A stretch of 64,000 nucleotides of DNA, from contig DF236970.1 in the NCBI GenBank assembly GCA_000708835.1, positions 62,001 to 126,000 of the forward strand. The letters are read 5' to 3'. A model generated the notes under the pieces. That model searched no databases and had not been told where the DNA came from. It worked only from the letters and a program-made list of their open reading frames with translations. Of this stretch, positions 12,901-26,846 are shown piece after piece; the stretch's first letter is position 1; each line of letters starts with the position of its first letter. Source of the stretch: Klebsormidium nitens (lineage: Eukaryota > Streptophyta > Klebsormidiophyceae > Klebsormidiales > Klebsormidiaceae). Made by a program: the position numbers and the translations under genes.

Positions 12901-15900
12901 TCATAGTCCGAAGACCCTGGCTGTTCCATCGTCTGAGCCAGATAAGATGAAGCTTCCATCCCTGCATGATGAAGAACGATGATGTCAGATCATCAGAACC
13001 GCTTGGGATGGCACTCCTCAACCACCGGCAAGGGTCTTCAAAATGTGCGCGTATGCGTCGAATCTGACCTCAAAAACTTGAAATCAGCGATCAGTGTGAA
13101 TTGGATTCAACGACCAAACTTAGCCGCCAAGCCGCCAAGCCCATGCATGACGACAAGAGAGGACTTTAAGCGCCCGCGATTGTAGAGGCATAGTCCCACC
13201 GTACTATCAGTAAAACGACAAGTTCAGCAGCAAAGCGACCCATTCTGATCTTGGCACAAGCACTTGATCAAAAAGAACGCGCAAAATCAGATTGCTATCA
13301 ACTGAAGACGGGCCCCCAAGCTGTGAAGCGCAGGCACTTCATTGGAGACGAGAGCAACAAGTTCAGAGATTTTAACTTACGCCGTGATCGCCATGTCGAG
13401 AATGTTGTCTTTATGGCCCTCGAACTTGCGTTCGCAGTTGCCCCTCCGTGCGTCCCACACGCGGATCGCCCTGTCCAAACTGGCAGTGTAAATAAGGGGC
13501 GCCGACGGATGCCAAATGAGCCGTACGACTCCATCCTGCAAAACGTTGAAAATGAGTCGAACGCGCGTTGATGACGCATTCATCGTTCGAGAAGCACAGC
13601 ACCCTTTCAATGTTGGCCAGCCAGAAGTAGAGCGGGCTTTCTGCTTTCTGTGCTTTTTGGGGAAACTATCAGGCCGCCTGTTGTATTCTTTTGGCCAGGA
13701 GAGACAAAATGTATGATGATTTGTCCTTGTATTGCGCACTAAAGGATGCAGGTGTGCTCAAAAATAGCGTGCATTCAAGGCGTGGATATGCTGAGGCCTT
13801 CTCAGTCGCCGAGAACCCTCATCACTTCTGAAGCTCCCGCCGTAATACGTTATGCATTTTTACGATGTTTTCGAAGACGAGCAATGTCTTATTGGAGGTC
13901 GCTGTCAGGCCCGGTTTCTGAACGCACCACAGCGGACCCTTATGGAGCCAAAAGAAGACAGAACAGAAGAGTTCAGCGCCAGCATTCTTACGCCGTGTTC
14001 CCCTACAATTCGAACGGCCAGACTTTGCAAATCCCAGACCATCAGCTTGCCGTCGAGGCTCCCCGTTGCGGCAAGCGGTAGCCTGCAGAAGACGAGGAGG
14101 CGGTTCAGAGAAGCCCCCAAGAACCCAAGGAACTCGTCCTGGTCTTGCAATACTAGCTTGAGTGGGATCTTTACTTGCCTTCCGGTCTCCGCTTAGTCAG
14201 GATTCCATGTAAACGAAGGCTTCCTGGGACGAACGGCCCGTGGTCTGCTGTACACAGACAGGGGCTTTCCAGACCGAGACAACGGCTGACCATGTTCTTC
14301 AGGGCGGGAAAGCAAAAGCAGTGCGTTTTACCAAATCAAGCAGAGACCCAGACGGCAAAGCGCGGCCTCAAGGCTGCTGCACCGTTTGGGCACACACTTT
14401 GCTTCGAGTTGCGTCAGGGACGCATAATCAACAGGTTTTTGGACTGCCGTTCCGCCGTCGAAATGCGGTTTTGAATGAGCGCCTGTAAGAATAGCCTTAC
14501 TACAACCAGAGTCTGGCAGAGACAAATACTTGACCGTTGCAGGGAACGCTGCTCTCACCCGGGGCACAAACCGACCGTCTCCACGGAGTTTCCATGCCCC
14601 TCCAAAGTCCCTAGAACCTGCAAGAAGCCCGTGCGAACACGCGTCACCATAAGCGTGCTTCTTGGAACCGCTCTAGGTTGACACCCTCTTCATGGGCATG
14701 ATTAGAGCAGTTTTGCTTGTGACGTTCGTTTACCCCACCCTTTTTGTGCAGAGTGAACCAGAACAACTTCGATCGTGGCTTGAGACCGGAGCACCTCGAA
14801 TAAAAACACAGAACGATTCTTCTATCTGGTACGGCAGCCCGAATTCTCACGTGCAACTGCCTCACCCGCTCAACTTTTCGGCATCTTGTGATGTCAGTCA
14901 AAACCCCATTTTAGACCAAGTCAGAAACAAGCTTTTCTTGAATCACGACCAGACCTTTCCAAACCCTTACCTTTCCGTTTTGCAAGTGTACCAGCCGCGC
15001 AGTCTTGTCCGTCGATCCCGTGATCGCGATGGCGGAATCCGCTGACACGTGGAGGCTTGTCAGGCCTTCCTCGTGGAACGGGTGGCCCTGGAAAGCCGCC
15101 ACGCACTTTCCGCTCTTGGGCGACCACACGCGCAGGCTGCCGTCCGCGGAACCCGTCACTATTGACTTGCCTGGAAAAAACAAAAAAGCAGTTTCTGAGT
15201 CTGCAAATCGAGTGGCGGCGATGGCAGAGCACAACTGTATTGAGTCATCTGATGCAACACAAGTGGGCTGCCGTCCGCGGAACCCGTCACTATTGACTTG
15301 CCTGGAAAAAAGCGAAAGTGGGTTTTCGAAACCGCCCGCCAGAGAAGTCGTGTCTATTTGCAAGGAGCTTTTGAAGGGCTTTAAGATACATCGAACTACA
15401 ATTGGCCTGCCGTCTGCGGATCCCGTCACCATTGACTTGCCAGGAAAAGTCGAGCACGTTGTAGCAGGTGTGAATAAGCGCCTCACCGTCAGGTGTGAAT
15501 TGGCCGCAGGTGACGGCCCCGTTGTGCCCCGCCAGCACTTGCATGTTGGCGCCCGTGTCCGCGTTCCACATCCACGTGGTGAAATCCTCCGACCCGGCCA
15601 GGACCACGTGGCCTCGTGGGTGCCAGCTCACCCACTGTAAAAGGACAGCCGAAAGACGCTGTCAGAGTGTCTCTTGATTTCGTGCCTCTTGATCCCGTGT
15701 CTCTTGATTCCGTGTCTCTTGACACGCTGTCAGGAAGCGCGTCTTGATTATGTCGGTGAGACAAGGTAGTTGAGCATCTTTTCGTAAACGACTTTGTGAA
15801 GTCGTCCGACCCGGCCAAGATCACGTGGCCTCGTGGGTGCCAGCTCCCCCACTGCGGAAAAATGGGTGCTCACTTAATGGGAGGTCGCTTTGACTCAGCT

Positions 15901-18685
15901 TGCTAAGTTTTTGATCTGCTCACTGTCAAAAACGGGGTGCGCATATTTGGGCTTGGCCGGCACAGTCGGACTTTCGGCCTGTCCAGAATGTCGCCTTGTT
16001 TGGGGTCTCTGATGTCGTTGCTGAAAGAGACTGCGATCAAGCGGTGGAGTGAAAATGGTCGAAAGAGACGATCCCGGCAGGAAAGGAGAGCGCCTGGTGG
16101 CACTCCTCGGAAGCGGAGAGACGGGCCGCGTCCTGTGGCTTTCGTCGCACACTTTATGAGAGGACCAGAACCTAGCTCTTGGAAACAGGAGAGTGATTCT
16201 GGACATATGCAACCAAAGACGTTTGATTTAGAAGTTTTCGACCCTGCCCACTTACTACAACAGTTGCATGCTGGAAGTTCTTGCACTTAGCAGGAACAGA
16301 TCGGGCTAGAAGCTACCACACACTTTCGGATCCGGAGCAAGACATATGCCAAGGCGCAGATGCGCAGTCTGACTTGGACGACGGGCCCCGTCACTGAAAC
16401 AGACGTCTAGAACGCCCCACGTTTCTTGCTCAACAAAAATTCGAACTTAGAACACTGTTCGAAAATATAAGCAAAAACTAGCAGTTTCTCACCTCGATCG
16501 CATCCCCCGGCCCCTCCAGCTTATGCTTCTCTTCTCCTGTGTTGGCGTCCCACACAAAGACGAGCCCGTCCAGGCCCCCGGTCGCAAGAAGGGCGCCGTC
16601 GTTGCTGAAAGCTAGACTTGCCACCGAGTCGGTGTGTCCTGAACAGTGAACACTAAGTTGTGAATATGAACGGGGTATTGGGGTCAACCCATTCCTGATG
16701 GGTTAGGTCGTTCACGGGAGATGTCGAGTATTGAGGCCTACCAAATTGAGTATCTCCGGAGAGAACCCCAGCATCGGGGCTTGCAATTTTAGCACCACGA
16801 AAAGGTTTGACGCAGCAATGACGTATCTAACAGAAGGTGGTAGATGGGACATTATTTGCAGCAGTTTTCTTTTGTTGAGTCGGTGGTAACCGGGACTCAA
16901 CTTCGAACAACCCAAGCAGACCCACCGGGCAGGGACGCAGTCCATGACAGATCGATGCGAAGAGGTTGTGGGTTTCCGGGTTCAGATTCCTTGGGCAGCG
17001 GCCTTGAAAAAGACAATTTCTTAATCTGACAGTTCCTACAGATTTTGATCACATGTCAGCCTGACCAACATGCTTGCACTCGGCTCGAGCAACACACAAT
17101 TGGGCTCTTGAGTCGGCTTGACTCTCTAACATGGCCTTTTAAGAAAAGACAGGTGCTATGCCACAATCAACCAACAATTACAAATAGACCCATCTCGGTG
17201 CAGACGAGGTTTAAAGTGGGCGTCTGCACTCGCGAGTGCACCTGGACATCGGACGGTTTAAACGTCCGAATTGAATCTATCGGACGGCTCAGAGTTGGCC
17301 TTCTCGAGGCTCTCCTCAGGACTCAGACTCACTAGTGTGCATTTCCCGGCTTTGGAATTTGACGCCCACTTTAACCGCAGAGCGAGAGGAGACACAAGGG
17401 GCTTCTCACCTTTCAGTTGGATCGGCTCCTCCTCTACTTGCCCTATCCGCCACAGGAATGCGCTGTCGTCCCCACCTCCAGTCGCCACCAGACCCATCGA
17501 TTGGCCGCTTGCCGCCACAGCGTATACCGATTCTGTGGGGCGAGGGGAGACCGTTACAGATGTTCAAAACTGACTTCTTACTCCCCCACGATCTTTGTTG
17601 TCACCCGAGTGGCTATCCTTGGATCGGGGGAAGCAATTGGGAGGAGATTATTGTTTTTCTGGGCCACAGGAGACACGCATTACAAAGCCCCGAAAGCATA
17701 GTTGTCACACCGGGGTTTCCATTCCCAGCCCCATCAAAAGACAGGCAACCCTGTACGCAACAAACCTGACGCACGGGGCTTGAGAAGGCATTAGGTCTGC
17801 CTTCGATTTTTAAAAAGTGTTCGGTCCAATGAATACGAACGAATTTCGGTACCCGGGCCGCGGGCCCGATGCTTGGCTACCATGGACAAATCGCAGGACC
17901 TCAATACGTCCATTAGAGATTGATCAAAGGCTACTTTCGACTCCCAACACTCTGCCTAGGAATATCACCCATGAAACGTGCACTTTCCTTCAGTTGTTTA
18001 CTTCCCAAGCGACTCCAATTCAAGCGTCAATGACTGCTGTGCACCTCACCGTGGTGTCCTGAGAAGACGTGCACTGCATCGTCCGCGCCCTCCTCTTCCT
18101 CCTCTTCTGGCTCCCCTTCTTCTAAGTTGAGGTCCATGATCGCTTCATCTCGGTCCTCATCGTCGTGCAAGGGCACTCCCTCTTCGTGGTCTTCGTCTTC
18201 CATCGGACTCGACCCTAAAAGCGAAGGAGACCTCTCAATCTGAGTGTTTGCGAACCGACCTCCTCGTTGGACAAAAGCTACACTATTATTGATCAGGATA
18301 GAGTGGTGGGAGTGGGACACGTCTGGTCTTCAGAGTTAAGGGGTCAAAGGACCAAGAGATGTGATTGAGGAAAATCTGGAAACCTTGCGCAGACACTCAT
18401 TCATTTTTTGGGGGGCATCTGGTCCAAAATGGTACTGACAACAAAGCGAGGTCAGGCATGGTGGCTCTTAAGAGCCATATGAGGTACTGAGTAGACGTAC
18501 TTCCCTTACGGGGGACATCCTTGAAGTGTTTCGCCCTCCTTGCATCCCCCTCCTGTCTTTTGTCTTCCCAACCGAAAAATAACTGGTACCCAGTGCTTCA
18601 AACAATCGCAAGACTTACAGATAGAGGGAATACTTTTGAGGGGTTCTGGTTATTCAGTACCTGACGGTGGGCTGCCATCGGCCAT
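12901..18685 (-). CDS. AAMP/Sqt1-type WD40 repeat protein
   Basis: Ten exons in transcript order: 18685-18661, 18214-18050, 17532-17410, 16638-16493, 15634-15487, 15170-14971, 14617-14559, 14082-13992, 13535-13381, 12961-12901; 1173 nt, 390 aa, phases agree throughout. An acidic N-terminus (residues about 13-55, with runs of E and D) is followed by WD repeats to the C-terminus: GHHESVYAVAASG, GHTDSVASLAFS, EWVSWHPRGHVVLAG, GHNGAVTCGQFTPDG, TGSTDKTARLVHLQ, GHGNSVETVGL, GHKDNILDMAI, and the end SGSDDGTARVFGL. Order and the EWxxWHPR motif match animal AAMP. The yeast member Sqt1 is a dedicated chaperone of ribosomal protein uL16 (Rpl10), so a role in ribosome assembly is likely by family. The first coding exon is only 25 nt with a GTACTG donor and is the least certain part; starting at the in-frame ATG in exon 2 is the alternative. 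Confidence 0.9.
15136..15449 (-). repeat. Three copies of the AAMP exon 6 acceptor region
   Basis: The real exon begins at 15170. The block 15136-15180, covering 35 bases of exon start plus acceptor, is repeated without a single change at 15267-15311. It appears again with about five changes at 15407-15449. Spacing is about 131 and 139 bases. The intron portions between the copies have diverged much more than the exon-derived portions. Each upstream copy retains an AG acceptor and an open start encoding the same GKSIVTGSADG. Confidence 0.92.
15579..15854 (-). repeat. Duplicated acceptor and start of AAMP exon 5
   Basis: Exon 5 starts at 15634. The block 15579-15637 recurs at 15796-15854, 217 bases upstream in the transcript, with 54 of 59 bases identical. 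The upstream copy keeps a CGCAG acceptor and reads WGSWHPRGHVILAGSDDF in the same phase as the real exon (WVSWHPRGHVVLAGSEDF). It is a decoy or possible alternative exon. Confidence 0.9.
15668..15723. repeat. 15-base tandem repeat in an AAMP intron
   Basis: A unit close to GTGTCTCTTGATTCC is repeated about four times. It lies between the real exon 5 acceptor and its upstream duplicate. Confidence 0.8.
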
Positions 18686-20359
18686 TGCAGAAGCACCGGA
18701 ATCTACTGGAAAGTGTTCGTGCTCCCCCCTTCTAGGCCTGCCAAAAGACCACAAACGAAGATAACAATTGGTCAATGAAAAACAATTCGGCGTTCCTTGG
18801 CTTTGATTGAAGTCCCGACAACCTCACATGTTTGCACCATCAGAGAAGACTGGAAAGGCAGCATGCATTGGTGGCAAGAAGGGAGGTACAGTCAATGCTT
18901 CCCCTTACCACGTAGATCACGATAATTAATCGTGTAAACACATACAGCAACGGTTGGAAACAAAACCAAAGCGAAAAGCGGGAATGCGCTATTCGCTTAC
19001 TTTCACCACTTATCACCGGAGAATTTGTCCACACAGGCACTGCGTATGGCCAATGAGAATGACGAGAATTTCAACGGGCCGGGGATAATACCAGAACTGC
19101 GTTTTACTGCAGTCGAGAATCCATTGACCTCCTCTTAGTCCAGCTGGCTTGGGATGCCTATCTGTCTGATGTGCTAGGACGAACCACCCGCATGCATCTT
19201 CAAGCCCAGTTGATTCCCAAGCACGGGCCACACACATAGCTTTATGGCAGTTTTCATCTACAACGCAGCCTTTTCACAAACAACCAGCAGTCTCACCAAC
19301 TTGAAAAAGTTGCATATTCATGGATCCCAAGAACCAGTGCGAAGTTTGCAAGTGACGTGATTCAAACAGGTGGAGAAAAGCACACCACCCAAGCGGCCAC
19401 CTACACCACTGCCCCTATCGACACTAGCGCACTTTGTAGATATTGAAAGCAACAGAACTTGAACACGAATGGAAGGACCAGGAAGCAAGGCTGATGATGA
19501 TCTTACTCTAGGCCACTGTCTTCCTCCATTGCCTTTGCCCACAATGGTGGTGTTATATCTACTTTGTCCAGTTACCACAAATGCAAGGCTTCCTACTCTG
19601 ATACTTTCACAACAGCCCGCTTGGCAACGGCCTTCCTGTCTCAGTGGCCTTCTGGAGTTGCTACTAAAATTCTTGGCCGCCACCACGTCTGCAACTTGCA
19701 AGGTCCAAATGGCAAGACGGCGTCGGCATTCAATTTGGAAGCAGTGCCAGAACTTGGAGAAGCATTGCCATTGGAAGTGTCCAGCCCCCGAAGTTGCAGC
19801 TGGAAGGTCAAGTCCTCAGGGGGGTCGAACCGAGGGAAATCGAACCCCCCATAACGGTTGGAATCCGCTGAGGGGTTCAACTGTGAGGCCTATTGAATCC
19901 CCCGAAAAAGTAATTCTATTTTGCATTCGTCGTCCTCTGCTCTTCCAGATTGAGCTCGTTCCAGCTTGAAACTTCCTGAGGCTGCAGCAGCAAAGGCCTT
20001 CGAAATCTGAACAGGATCACAAGGTGCAAAGCGTCTCTTCTGGCTTTCTTGCCACCAGCTTCACAAGGCGGCGTTGCTGTAAGTCTGCCGTCATTTCCTA
20101 GCCCCCTGCTGCCTCTGTCGGCGCTCAAGTAGTCGCAGGAGTATGCCCTGCTATCCGCTCAGTGCCAGAACAAACAGGAGCGGTTGACAATTTCTCAACG
20201 TTGATTATTGAAATAGGATCCCGATCGTGGACGACTTTCTGCAGATATTGGTTGGGAGGGGCAGGATCACCAAGCTGCTCTTCTCAGTTCAACTTTGATT
20301 GCTGATAAAAGTTGGCCTAGAACAAGATACCACATTTGATTAGTGGGAAGGTTTGCGCA
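18686..20359. other. Intergenic between divergent genes, one possible exon
   Basis: This stretch lies between the AAMP start (minus) and the start of the gene at 20360 (plus), so both promoters should be here. A minus-strand frame at about 19680-19870 (SNRYGGFDFPRFDPPEDLTF and onward) has protein-like composition. I could not find a consistent donor, start or partner exon, so it is not called as a gene. Confidence 0.4.
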
Positions 20360-22435
20360 ATGTCAGGCGGTTGGGTGGCCGAGCAGGCCAACCGGCCGCG
20401 AGTGGTCTATGAGGAGCGTACCACAGATGTGAGGGGAAGAGCCAGAAAGAAGGCAGAGCTGAAGAAACTAGATGCAGAACTAAGAAATCTGAAGGTAAGT
20501 TGTTGACACATTTTCTCGTAAAAATGGTAAGGTCCAGGAGACTCGCTTTACATGTTGCAATTTCCAAATGTGTCGTACCCGCATGAAAGGGAGTGCTTGA
20601 TCACAGCAGGAGAATTGCAGATTGAGGTCTTTGTAAGTGAGTCCGTCGATGTGTGTTTGAAATGTCGCTAGTGTCTGCCAGCTTGTTTGTCTATATGGTC
20701 AACCGAAGGAGTGTGTTCAAATCTAAATGATCTACAGCACCCACGCAACAATGAGGCCACAAATGCAAATGTTCAGGGCTTTAAAACTCTGCTGAATTCT
20801 TATTATGATAACTTTCAGCTTCCATTCGCCTGATCTATGTGGCTCCCCAAGGAGATCAGAAATGCAGTCATGCAATGAAAACTTAGGTCCTTCGCTCTTC
20901 GATGTCTTCCTCGTCATTTCATTTAGAACACGTAGGATCAGAAGCTTCGTTTTTGCAATCGCTCATCAAAGAGGGCTCGTCTCTGGTCGCAATTCAAGAC
21001 CCTGCTGAGCAAGTGATTTGCCAGGCGGACCCTGGCAATTTGGTGTCTCCATTGTTGAGCTTAGGAAGGCTTGCCATCTTTCAGACAGGACCAAATCACG
21101 AGTTTGTGAGTAGAGTCAAAGGAAGTTTATTTAATTACTGAGGTTTCTTCTTTTTTAGTACTTTGACGATGAAACATGCCTGCCACAGGGTAGTTTGACT
21201 GGCTGGTAAAATCTTTCAGATGTAAGGTTCTACTTTCCTTGCTCATGAAAGGGGAAGAGTGGGTGGCTGGCCCCGAGCAAAAGCAATCCTTGATATACTG
21301 TGTTGCATTGCGCGTTAGTCCTTCTTACTTCGTGTTTTAGTTTGATAGTAACCAGAAGTATTGATAAATGACCTAACGAAGGCTCTCGGAAAGAAGGAGG
21401 TTGGTGAGTGTGGTCGGATGAACTCTAATCCTCCTTTCCCATCTGCAGGATGAGTTGGACCACCTCTCGCAATTACCGCCCGCCACCGATGCCTGCAAAC
21501 AGTAAGCCAAGTGTCTACTTCTGTCCATCATCCTACAAACAGATGGTTCCTTCACAAAGAGCTCCCCATGCCAATGTTTCTTCAATCCTGTGTCTTTTTC
21601 TTTTTCTGGTCAAATCATAGCGATCGAGCAGGAAGCATCCCTTCAATATGGTAGTGCTTCCTCTTCAAGTTTCTCACGTCGCTGTTGCTTACAGGCTTCT
21701 CACCCATTTCCACACGTACCCAGATCCCTTCCTCGACAGGTAAGCCACCGACAGCATTGCTGGTCATGGATGATCACGTCCTACGTAGCAATTTCATGCT
21801 TGTTCCACGACTTATTGAAAGAGGAAGTTTCATTCACCCTCATGTTTCACACCGATTGTCGTTGGGGTCTCCTGGACTTCCTTTCTCGGTTTTTGTGTTC
21901 TCGTGTTGCTCGAAGGTTGTCAGCCTCAATAATCTAGGAGTAGGTTTGGTTGCAAATTCTCGTTTCAAATCAGAGACGGTTGGAGCGTCATCTTTTCACC
22001 ATTCATGAGTTTCAGGAACGTGAATGCCCTTTGCATGAGCGCCTCCTATGATTGGGCCGTTCTGCTTAGCGGTTGCAGCAAGGTTCAAAATCGTACTTTT
22101 CTCGTCGACAGTGTCCGTTGGACTGGACCGTATGAATTTCTGTGTCTTTGGTCAGGACGTTGTTCGACCTTACTCTCGTTTGAAGATTTTATTTAGGCCT
22201 AGCTGTGGACTTTCAGATAGACCAAGTCGAGTCTTCTGAGCAGCTTTCTGCCTGCTCGTATCCTGCTCAACCCATCTTCTGCGTTTGACTAGTCGGATGC
22301 CGGTTCTGTGCTTTTTGAACGGTATGGTTTTCTGCCTTCTGCAGTTTCGACTTTGAATCCAAGCCCAACCGGTGGGTGGCGGCGCCCAAACGAGGCGTCA
22401 TCAAAAAGGCGACTATGTGTGGCTGCGGAGGGTAG
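20360..22435 (+). CDS. Unrecognised protein with many small exons
   Basis: I do not recognise this protein. Readable exons: 20360-20494 (MSGGWVAEQANRPRVVYEER, then a Lys/Glu-rich helix ending AELRNLK), a 16-nt micro-exon 20621-20636, 20927-21105 (HVGSEASFLQSLIKEGSSL), 21159 to about 21189 (YFDDETCLPQ), 21449-21501 (DELDHLSQLPPATDAC), 21621-21650, 21695-21739 and 22345-22435 (FDFESKPNRWVAAPKRG, ending in TAG). Exons 1-4 agree in phase and exons 5-8 agree in phase. The junction between 21189 and 21449 is one base out, because the only GT donor there leaves phase 1 where phase 0 is needed. That means a missed micro-exon, an unusual donor, or a one-base assembly error. GC-rich third positions in the last exon support the chosen frame. 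Probably a small soluble protein of roughly 190 aa. Confidence 0.55.
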
Positions 22436-23571
22436 TAACCTCGTGCAAGGACCCAGAGTGAGGTTTTGTCACCACTAGAGCTGCCAATGAGCCCAGTCGA
22501 GGTCTGGTATCGTGTGCTTAGACTTCCAATTTCCAGAGCAAGCCGGCCGAGTATATTGTCTTGGTTTATGAAAAAAAGAATTCATACTACAAAAGTTGCA
22601 TCATGTCGTTCGAGTGTCTGACGAATCCAATAGACCCGCTGGCACTAGAGCCTGAAGTTGGGTACTAACTTCTGAAAGCATGCCTGCCAGCACTTCTTGT
22701 TGACGCAATTTGCGGTGTGCCGAAGTCAGTGTATTACAGGGCCTGAAAAACACACAGCGCGCCGGCCACTGTCCTAGCTCGGCCCAGTAAGTTTTTCAAC
22801 TTGCGCTTACAAATACGTATGATTAAGGTCACTGACTCGGTACAGCCTAGAATCCAACATGCCCTTTAATAGCTCGCGGGTTCGCCATGTACGGCTTGCA
22901 CAATCGCACGTTTATAGTACATGCGATGGTGATCAGATTTATCTTTGCACGCCAACTTATCATTCAGAGCCGAGCAGTACCTGATCCTAGTACGCTTGTC
23001 TTTAAAGCTGCAACGCAGTGAGTAATTAAACATGCATGACTCAATTCGCGTATAGTACGTATATTTATGCATTGTATACATCATGCAAATTTGACTGCTT
23101 GACTAGCTTCAATTTTATAATTATCCATGTGCGAATAATATCACTTTTAAGTTGAGCAATATACCTAGCTGACACGTATGTACTGAGATACGGTGGTTTG
23201 TATTAAAGCTTAAGCGCATACAGGTGCACAAGCAGACTCAAGTCGCATTATGATTGCTGCGCATGTACGTGCAGCTCCAGCTTGGCATGCCTCTTCCGCA
23301 TATAGCTTCCATGAGGGGTCAGCATGGTTGATATTGCTAAATTGTGAAAATAGATGCACGATCCGCTAATGCAAAGAGTTGAGTAGAATTGATATGTTAA
23401 CTTTATTGCTCCAATCGAAGGTTCCGCTAAGAAACTAGTCAGCTACCTAGCGATTTGTAGTTTGCTCATGTGGAAAGTCACTCACAATCGGCAAACTCTC
23501 ATAGTCAGGTCCCACAGTCCACTATATGCACAATGTATTTAATCAGGTCGGTTGGATGCAAAGGTGCTTGA
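22436..23571. other. Intergenic between convergent genes
   Basis: AT-rich and non-coding on both strands as far as I can read. It should hold the 3' ends of the gene at 20360 (plus) and of the dynein light chain gene (minus). No repeat or RNA gene was seen. Confidence 0.6.
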
Positions 23572-25255
<1,684 letters not shown>

Positions 25256-25949
25256 GGTGTCTGCTTATTCGAGCCCTGCTTCTTTGAATTATGTGCTGCC
25301 GCAAGCAGCAGGCACCACAAGACACCAGACGTATATCCAAATATTGTGACACTGCCCTTGGAAGCGGTTCGCAACGCCTTACAGTAGTCTTTGTTTCACA
25401 AGACCAGACAAATCAACAGCGGCGAAAGAAGGCAAGAATCGTTTCGATGATAGGTACGCCGTAGGCTCCGGTCGCTTGACCTTCTGTCCGCTGAGCGAGA
25501 AATTGCAACAACATGCAGCTGGAACAGCTTGCAAGCTCCAGACAGACAATTGACTTCATCATTATTCATGAATGAAGAAGCAGCATGCCATTGCCAGACC
25601 CGCGCGCAGGACTCAGGAAGCGACGTCCAGAACACCTTCTTTCGTCCCGGGCAGTTTAGGTGTTGGTTTTAGCCGCGAGGTTCCAATTCTGCGCAGAGTC
25701 CCGAGCCTTGACTCCTGAGTCTTGACCACTTTTGTTGTGGTCTACTTAATACCGGTCAGTAGCAAACTCCTGAGAAAGGTGCCCGGGTGGAAAGCGCCTG
25801 ACAAAAATGCATCCGTCTTCGCAGTCCGTCGATATCCCGGCCTCAGCTTGTGCGCGCGCGACTTTTGAAAGATAACCGTTTTGTGCAACCGCCATCATCC
25901 CTGCAGATGTGCGCGCCGCGCCACGCGACCGCGAGGAAGTCGTGAACCA

Positions 25950-26846
25950 GGTACGGTACTTACCTAGGCAGTAGGTAGTCACGTACCTACCTATGGAGAT
26001 ACGAAAGTAGGTACCAACGGGTACCATGTAGTAGGTACATACCGGTAACAGACCACGATATACCGGTGTGCCGGCACGTGAGTCCTGACGAACTAGGTCT
26101 CATGNNNNNNNNNNNNNNNNNNNNNNNNNNNNNNNNNNNNNNNNNNNNNNNNNNNNNNNNNNNNNNNNNNNNNNNNNNNNNNNNNNNNNNNNNNNNNNNN
26201 NNNNNNNNNNNNNNNNNNNNNNNNNNNNNNNNNNNNNNNNNNNNNNNNNNNNNNNNNNNNNNNNNNNNNNNNNNNNNNNNNNNNNNNNNNNNNNNNNNNN
26301 NNNNNNNNNNNNNNNNNNNNNNNNNNNNNNNNNNNNNNNNNNNNNNNNNNNNNNNNNNNNNNNNNNNNNNNNNNNNNNNNNNNNNNNNNNNNNNNNNNNN
26401 NNNNNNNNNNNNNNNNNNNNNNNNNNNNNNNNNNNNNNNNNNNNNNNNNNNNNNNNNNNNNNNNNNNNNNNNNNNNNNNNNNNNNNNNNNNNNNNNNNNN
26501 NNNNNNNNNNNNNNNNNNNNNNNNNNNNNNNNNNNNNNNNNNNNNNNNNNNNNNNNNNNNNNNNNNNNNNNNNNNNNNNNNNNNNNNNNNNNNNNNNNNN
26601 NNNNNNNNNNNNNNNNNNNNNNNNNNNNNNNNNNNNNNNNNNNNNNNNNNNNNNNNNNNNNNNNNGTACCGTACCGGTACCTATTTACTTATTCAGGTAG
26701 GTACATCACAGGTACCGTAGTACCGGTGGGGTTGACAGGTACCTACTGTACCTACCTACCGGTACTTTTGTGACAGTTTGTGTACCGTCTAGCGTAAGTA
26801 GGTAGGTACCGATACCACCGTACTTGCTCTGGTACCTACCGTATCC
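25950..26846. repeat. GGTACC-rich low-complexity block around an assembly gap
   Basis: From 25950 to the gap and again from 26666 to 26846 the sequence is dominated by short palindromic motifs built from GGTACC, TACCTACC and ACCGGT in both orientations. They are not in a fixed register. The block can fold on itself many ways, which probably explains why the assembly failed inside it. Confidence 0.8.
26105..26665. other. Assembly gap (561 N)
   Basis: A run of N within the GGTACC-rich block. Any frame spanning it is meaningless. Confidence 1.

Noticed and set aside
17236-17290. ATCGGACGGTT-type motifs here, near 11520 and near 27045
   Set aside because: They resemble fragments of plant MITEs, but no paired inverted ends or repeated length could be established.
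19641-19880. Protein-like minus-strand frame (SNRYGGFDFPRFDPP...)
   Set aside because: Composition is coding-like, but no start, donor or neighbouring exon could be matched, so I did not call a gene.
26066-26773. Long open frame across 26 kb
   Set aside because: It exists only because N bases in the assembly gap hide stop codons.
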